Shown here piece by piece: positions 58,429 to 64,000 of a stretch of 64,000 nt of DNA. Within the stretch, counting starts at the first letter, position 1, and each line of letters starts with the position of its first letter. The stretch spans positions 124,001 to 188,000 of the forward strand of contig JAINUG010000167.1 of NCBI GenBank assembly GCA_029706075.1. Direction: 5' to 3'. Under the pieces are notes generated by a model. That model was not told the DNA's origin, ran no database searches, and saw only the letters and a program-made list of their open reading frames with translations. Made by a program: the position numbers and the translations under genes. Origin of the DNA: Aldrovandia affinis. Taxonomy: Eukaryota > Chordata > Actinopteri > Notacanthiformes > Halosauridae.

Positions 58429-59584
58429 GGTCGGTGTTATGTTGCAGGTAAGGCAATGGGACTCGTCGCACGAATAATTGTGGCTGTTTATTTCCCTTCG
58501 AGACACGACAGCTCTTTGGAAACTTTCGGAAAGTTATCACATGTGAGATTGTATGAATACGCATATTCTATTGTGTCCCACAGATTAATACAAAATTCTG
58601 CAAGCATACGTACATTCTAACTGCTGTGACCGCCAAATCGTACAATGTAGCCCACTGATATTGTTTTTACGCTTTTAATATGAGGTAAGTCAAGTTCTAT
58701 ATAATGTAAATATAAACCAAGTTTATATACTATTATACAGGTGATCTGCTGAACTGCAGACACCTTGGAAAATGACTAATGTTCAAAATCTGTCCCTGAA
58801 AATCTGTAGATATTTGCCTCCTCTCGTTGCATGGGTTTGTAAGTGTGAGAAGTTTACAGGTCTCCTCACTGAATGTTCAGGACCCGAACAGGTACTTTCT
58901 TAAATCAAATTAAATTCGTTAAAATAACATTGCCCGAGTTTTCATGACACACTTATCTGACAGAATAATTGCATTTAAATAGCTCTACCACATATTATGC
59001 AATGTAAGCATAGTTATGAGCTATTTTATTCCTCCTTTTAAACGACGTATTATAAACTTCCTTCTTATTATAGACGTTATTATATAACTTTGTAGTCCTT
59101 AATTATTTATTTCTGAAAGATGGGATTGCTTTTCATTTCACGCATGTCATGATATTTGGCAGAGTTCCGAGTTCTTGCTTTCTTGCAGCCGCGTGGGAGG
59201 GGGTCCGTTTCCCCCAAAGCACTGTAGGGTGTAGAACGAAGGAATAAAGGACAGAGGGAAAGATAGCAGTAATTGTAATGTCCTCAGATTTTTTTTTTGC
59301 TTAGCCAAAAGGATCCCAGGCTATTGAGCCAGTTTCACAAAGTTTCCGCCGACTCGCTGCTGGAAACATAAAATCTGATCAAGTTCAGGGACGCGTTGAG
59401 TGTCTCAAGCCTTCCACATCCCTTTGCCGAAACAGTCCATCTGGCCGTAATCATTCTATAGCTATCCTGCTCTGATTTCTGTTGTTCATTCTTCGAGAGT
59501 AATATGAATGAAGTAGTAAGGTGAGTTCACTCTAATATTTATATTAAGTATTTACATTGTTGTGTCGGGAGCTGGAGAAAATAT

Positions 59585-59585
59585 G

Positions 59586-59624
<39 letters not shown>
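59585..59624. repeat. TA/GT microsatellite
   Basis: A short TA run passing into GT, upstream of zic3. Confidence 0.9.
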
Positions 59625-59625
<1 letters not shown>

Positions 59626-60675
59626 GGGGGGCTGATGTTATGGATAATATGATGATGTGGCAAAGTAAGGCCCGAACAACATAAACACAATGTAGTTTAA
59701 ATGACAATATTTTTAGGGGATCATAATACTTTCGTGCCGTTAAATGGATGACATGGGGAGGAAAAATAAAAATTGGTCAAGTTCGGCTGTTTGTGACATA
59801 TATAAACACTGTACCGTGAAACTTGATGGGGAAATGTCAGCTGTACCTTTATCTGCCCTGCAAATCCGTGTTTGCTTGGGTTGTACATTTCTCAAAGAAC
59901 ATAGCAGTCTGCTTTTACTAGTCACTTTCATTGGTCCACGCGAGTAAGTTTTGAAGGGAAAGTGTAGCAAATAAGCTCAGTTCAAGACTGGCGCGCACGT
60001 ATGCAGTATCTCTACCCCCCTCTTCACATACACACAATAAATGTGATGGTAAGTCTTCGACATGTTATTGAATTGCTGAAGAAGAAGGTGTCGGCAAGAT
60101 GATCAAATGCATGCTGTCATTTTGCGTCTAGCTACATGGTTATTAAGGAGAGGCTCGCGCATTCTCTCGATTAGAGATAAAACAATACAATATCCTATTT
60201 CTAGTTTACCACTAATCAAAACGTTGTGCCATATAACAATGTTCTGAAGTTGCCGATTAGTGGAAGGAATCTGGCTGTGACATTTGACTCCAAATGGGGC
60301 CTATAGTATAGTTCTATGTTGCTTTACTAGTCTTATAAAAAAATATCTAAATAAACTGTTAGTCTCCAAAACTAGATGAAATCCCCTAACCCCCCCCACC
60401 GAAAAAAATTATGTTGAATTTCAGAAGATAGAAATTCCATATGCATACAGTATGGTCATTAGGCTATACAAAATAAATAAATAGATTGTTGGTATTTTTC
60501 TGTCTTCACCATTTTGAGGTAGGTAAGTAGGCCTTAAAATGTTGTCATATCCAGCACCAGCATCTGCACACATATTGAATGCTATGTTACAGTCTGTTAT
60601 ACAACTACAATCACCATCTTTTTTTCTTAAAAAAAAGACTTGCTCAAGTCTTTTATTCATTTGACATAGCATAAC

Positions 60676-60726
60676 CATAACAACAACAACAACAACAACA
60701 ACAACAATAATAACAATAATAATAAT
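60676..60726. repeat. CAA/TAA trinucleotide repeat
   Basis: About 9 CAA units and then interrupted TAA units. Confidence 0.92.
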
Positions 60727-61632
60727 GTGCATTAGTATGTAGCCTACTTGTCCATTTATGTTCAGGCTTTGTTTGCATGGCTTGTTAACTGACGTCAATT
60801 TATAATTGTAATGCTGTTATATAAAAATGCCAGGGTGTATACATAACAAGTAGCATACCCATGATAAACACTATTGAGAGGCTGCCCGCGTTGTGCAGTA
60901 GCCTATCTGTTGTATAACTACTTTTACGTGTACATTTTGCCAAGGGTTATGTTGCGAAATATTAAATACCTGCCTTAATGCTGATTTTGGTGGTGAAATA
61001 ATCCTGGATGGATGGGTGACGTACCCGATATACCGGCCATGGTGCAACATCATTGGGATTGTTTCATTGTGGTCTACTCAAACGCCTCCTTGCCGAGGCC
61101 TACCAATATATTGGACTAGCTTTTTTGATGATTCATTTTCATTCGGCACACGTGAATACTTTGTTTTGAAATCGCAACACACATGGTTGATAATGCATTG
61201 CGAGTAAAATATTTTAATTTAATTTACTTCCAATATTTTTAATTATCATAACAATTCATTTGCCCTTGTCTTTATTTTCACATGAATACATATGTGATTA
61301 GTCTGTTGTTTTGTTTTGTTTTGTTCTATTGGCATACATAGTTCATACATATAAGTGTTAGTTTAGTTCGCCATATCACTCAGATGTGACCACACAAAGC
61401 TGCGTATCAACATGCTTGCTGTGCAGTCGTGACCAAAAGGTGTTTTTGCACTTGATTTAACCATGACGACCGAAGTGAGAAGACATTCTAAAATATGATC
61501 AGTAGTGCTTGTAACGTGTCGAAAGCTCTACCAAATGCGTGGCTAATAAGAAATATTACATATTTGAAAAAGTATGAATGCCTGTTAGGACGAATGTATT
61601 TCATAGTTTTGACAAATACAACATTATATAGC

Positions 61633-61633
<1 letters not shown>

Positions 61634-61675
<42 letters not shown>
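61634..61675. repeat. TA/GT microsatellite
   Basis: A TA run passing into GT. Confidence 0.9.
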
Positions 61676-62629
61676 TGCTTATAATATGTTTAATACTTGA
61701 TTTCGTTTGAAATTCAAATATGAACAGCAATTGAATGAACTGAATGGCTTCTTTGGTCCAGTTTTATTGTTGTGTGTTTTGTCATTTTATGCCTATAATT
61801 GCTATGGTGATTCACTGTGTATTTTTTAAAAGAGATAATCAGATTTTAATTGTTTCAGTATAGGCTAATTATTTTAGTAAGGGCTTCCCAGATGCTTTCG
61901 TTATAAATAGTATTATTTCATTTTGCAACAAAAATAGTTAATCACAAAAACAGTTAAGCTTTCAAATCTTTAAACTTAAATATTTTGTTGTACTAACCAT
62001 ATATTTGTGACAATAAAGACCACCCCACTGTTTTCTTGCACCTGTATTAATACGGTACTTCAGCTCATATTCGTATTTCATGTTGTGCCCGTACACTCCT
62101 TTAGTGAGAAGAGGAGACACGCAAACTAAGATTTCCTTTTTCGTGCACTCGTGCACTCGGGTTAACTCCCGAATCCAGAATGTTGAAAAGTTGCAATATC
62201 TCTATCAGTGACCTATGACCTGGGGGTGGTTCTATTGTCTTCGTTTTTTTGTGCGGGGTACCCTTTTTTTCCAATTTTGACCCTTTCCGCGACACTGCTG
62301 CTTGAGTGGCAACCGAAGCTTGGAAACATTTAGCGCAAATATTTACCGTTGTCTTCTGCTTTTCCACTTCTGCGTTTCAGTAACACATGTGCAGCCTACG
62401 CATTGCACTCTGACCGAAATCCAACCAAAGCCAACCAGAACATCACAAAAAATCTACACAAGTTGCCGTTAAAATCATCAACGCAAGCCATATGGGATGT
62501 AATTAATTCTCTTGTAGGTGAAGATATGGATTCCATACCTAATGTGTGTCATGCAGTCTGTTACTGGCGTTGATAAGCACCACAATAAGCTCTTTTAGAG
62601 ATAAGTGGAATATGAATGTTCGAAATGTG

Positions 62630-62632
<3 letters not shown>

Positions 62633-62685
<53 letters not shown>
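62633..62685. repeat. TA microsatellite
   Basis: A pure TA run of about 50 bp. Confidence 0.93.
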
Positions 62686-62686
<1 letters not shown>

Positions 62687-63920
62687 CTGTGTATAGTTTC
62701 GGTTGTTAAAATGGTTTATCTTAAAAATCTGCAAACATATGTTACAATATGCACTGGAAACTTGGACGATGTTCTCTCTGTACTGCAGCGAAAGCTAGAG
62801 CAGCAGTCAAAGTAGTAAAACTTCAGCTAAAATAATCCCCGATGCGAACGATTTTTTAAAGAAAATAACAATTATCTGTGTCTTTGAAATAACTGCATAC
62901 TGAGGTTAATAAAAAATAAAAGTTGAGGTGGGTTCATTCCCGACACACTTATAGTAAATCATTTTGACTGCCTTTGAAATGGGTATGAAAGGAGGTGGAA
63001 ACGCTTTATGCCTAGAACGCTTTATATAGCTTTAAATACCGGGCAATTAAACCTTCGGCATTTTGGATACATTTTTTAGATTCATATATAGGCTATATAT
63101 ATATTATAGACAACTTGATCTCAAACATATAATCTATAATCGCATCTACAATATATGTAATTAAGTCATATTTTTTCATTGAATGTTAAAGACTCAATTT
63201 TATGAAACAACACTTTCAATAACTTACTTTGTGCAGGATGGCATATAGATATAATTTATAAAACAAATAAGCTCGCAAACAATTCAGGGCAAACAATGCT
63301 CCAATCACAGAGGAGCATGGTACGTTCCATTATTAAAATAGACTAATGTTTAAAAAGTGACAAATCGTTGTATTTTTCACTTTTTATAGCTTGCCACTAC
63401 CAGACAGGAAAAAAACATTCGACCAGCAGATATTCAGCCGACTGCTATAAAACAAGAACAATCTATGATAGTGAATGCACCAGAAAACACTCATCAAAGG
63501 TATTTTTGGGATATATTTTAATCAATAACAACGTTCGGGCTGAGGAAAACTTTTTTGTCATGAACAAGTTCGACAGACAAGCCACGTTGAGCAAGGAATG
63601 CTTACGTCACTAATTTCACCTCTAATCACATAATTTGACTATTAATTTGAAACTTACCTTTTATTTCGTTAAGTAGGCCTACTTAGCGGAGCCAATGAAT
63701 ATGACTTTATTATTAAATATGCAATGAAAAGTTTAGCTTGAATCTAAAATTCATCATTTTGAGCAGTAAACATAAATCGTGAACAGCATACGCTCTCGTG
63801 TTTTTAGATGTAAAACCCGGCATATTATACTTCCAGGTTTTGCATATTGCTGCGCTACACAGTTTATATAGATCCCATTTCTTATTTTTTTGTTGATTGA
63901 TTCAACCCTCACACACACAG

Positions 63921-63974
63921 GCATGAACTTCGACTGGCCTTCAGGGCGCAAAAGTATTCAACCTCTGTCCACAG
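63921..63974 (+). other. Possible 54-bp exon (acceptor/donor bracketed)
   Basis: The segment is preceded by a T/C-rich tract ending CACACACAG and followed by ACAG|GTAAGG, a near-perfect donor. It is 54 nt, a multiple of three, with two open frames, one of which starts with ATG (MNFDWPSGRK...). It lies about 6 kb upstream of zic3 on the opposite strand, where a divergent transcript or zic6 leader would be expected. The residues do not match a Zic motif that I know. This could be chance. Confidence 0.2.
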
Positions 63975-64000
63975 GTAAGGGGGGATATAGCATAAACGTT

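Larger units (their letters stand above)
57985..64000. other. Upstream flank of zic3, unique AT-rich DNA
   Basis: The first few hundred bases hold the presumed 5' UTR and promoter of zic3. Beyond that I see only simple repeats (GT at 59.6 kb, CAA/TAA at 60.7 kb, TA-GT at 61.6 kb, TA at 62.6 kb) and no recognisable mobile element. No further zinc-finger exon is visible on either strand. The lack of insertions over 6 kb suggests regulatory constraint. A possible 54-bp exon near the right end is listed separately. Confidence 0.6.

Noticed and set aside
62101-62367. 88-codon minus-strand frame upstream of zic3
   Set aside because: No zinc-finger or other motif and no splice support. It is too weak to call as zic6 or another gene.

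Overview
This window is vertebrate genomic DNA, almost certainly from a teleost fish. The evidence is one intron-containing zic-family gene, fish Tc1/mariner elements, tRNA-derived SINEs of the salmonid HpaI type and the eel UnaSINE type, L2-clade LINEs sharing the UnaL2-like 3' tail, CR1 LINEs with an esterase ORF1, and many CA/GT microsatellites. A basal teleost (elopomorph, clupeomorph or protacanthopterygian) would fit, but I cannot fix the species. Nothing looks bacterial or viral: there are no operons, CRISPR arrays or tRNA/rRNA genes.

Layout. Positions 1-4 kb are unique sequence with an opposed CA/GT microsatellite pair. Positions 4-47 kb are gene-poor and rich in mobile elements: L2 3' ends (5.7, 21.5, 25.5, 47.3 kb), a HpaI-like SINE (7.5 kb), a 1.1-kb inverted-repeat element (11.0-12.2 kb), a Tc1 element inserted in a SINE (14.4-15.9 kb), a CR1 LINE interrupted by Tc1-type sequence (16.5-19.9 kb), a 1.6-kb element with 3-bp target duplications (22.2-23.8 kb), a short Tc1 with intact ends (24.3 kb), a Tc1 split by a 2-kb L2 LINE (24.9-28.0 kb), a second and longer CR1 copy (30.8-35.4 kb), an interstitial telomeric repeat, SINEs and a minisatellite (36-38.6 kb), and another SINE (41.6 kb). 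From about 47.7 kb to the end, mobile elements nearly vanish and the sequence is AT-rich and unique.

The one host gene I can support is zic3, on the minus strand at 55465-57984. Three coding exons join in frame to 444 codons with five C2H2 zinc fingers. It codes for the zinc-finger transcription factor used in left-right axis, neural and neural-crest development. The flanking 8 kb downstream and 6 kb upstream probably carry its regulatory DNA. A fish zic6 partner gene, expected upstream and divergent, is not visible within the 6 kb available.

The mobile elements form a datable set of nested insertions. In several cases I can read the target-site duplications directly. All transposase and reverse-transcriptase genes seen are broken, but one CR1 esterase ORF keeps its catalytic residues.
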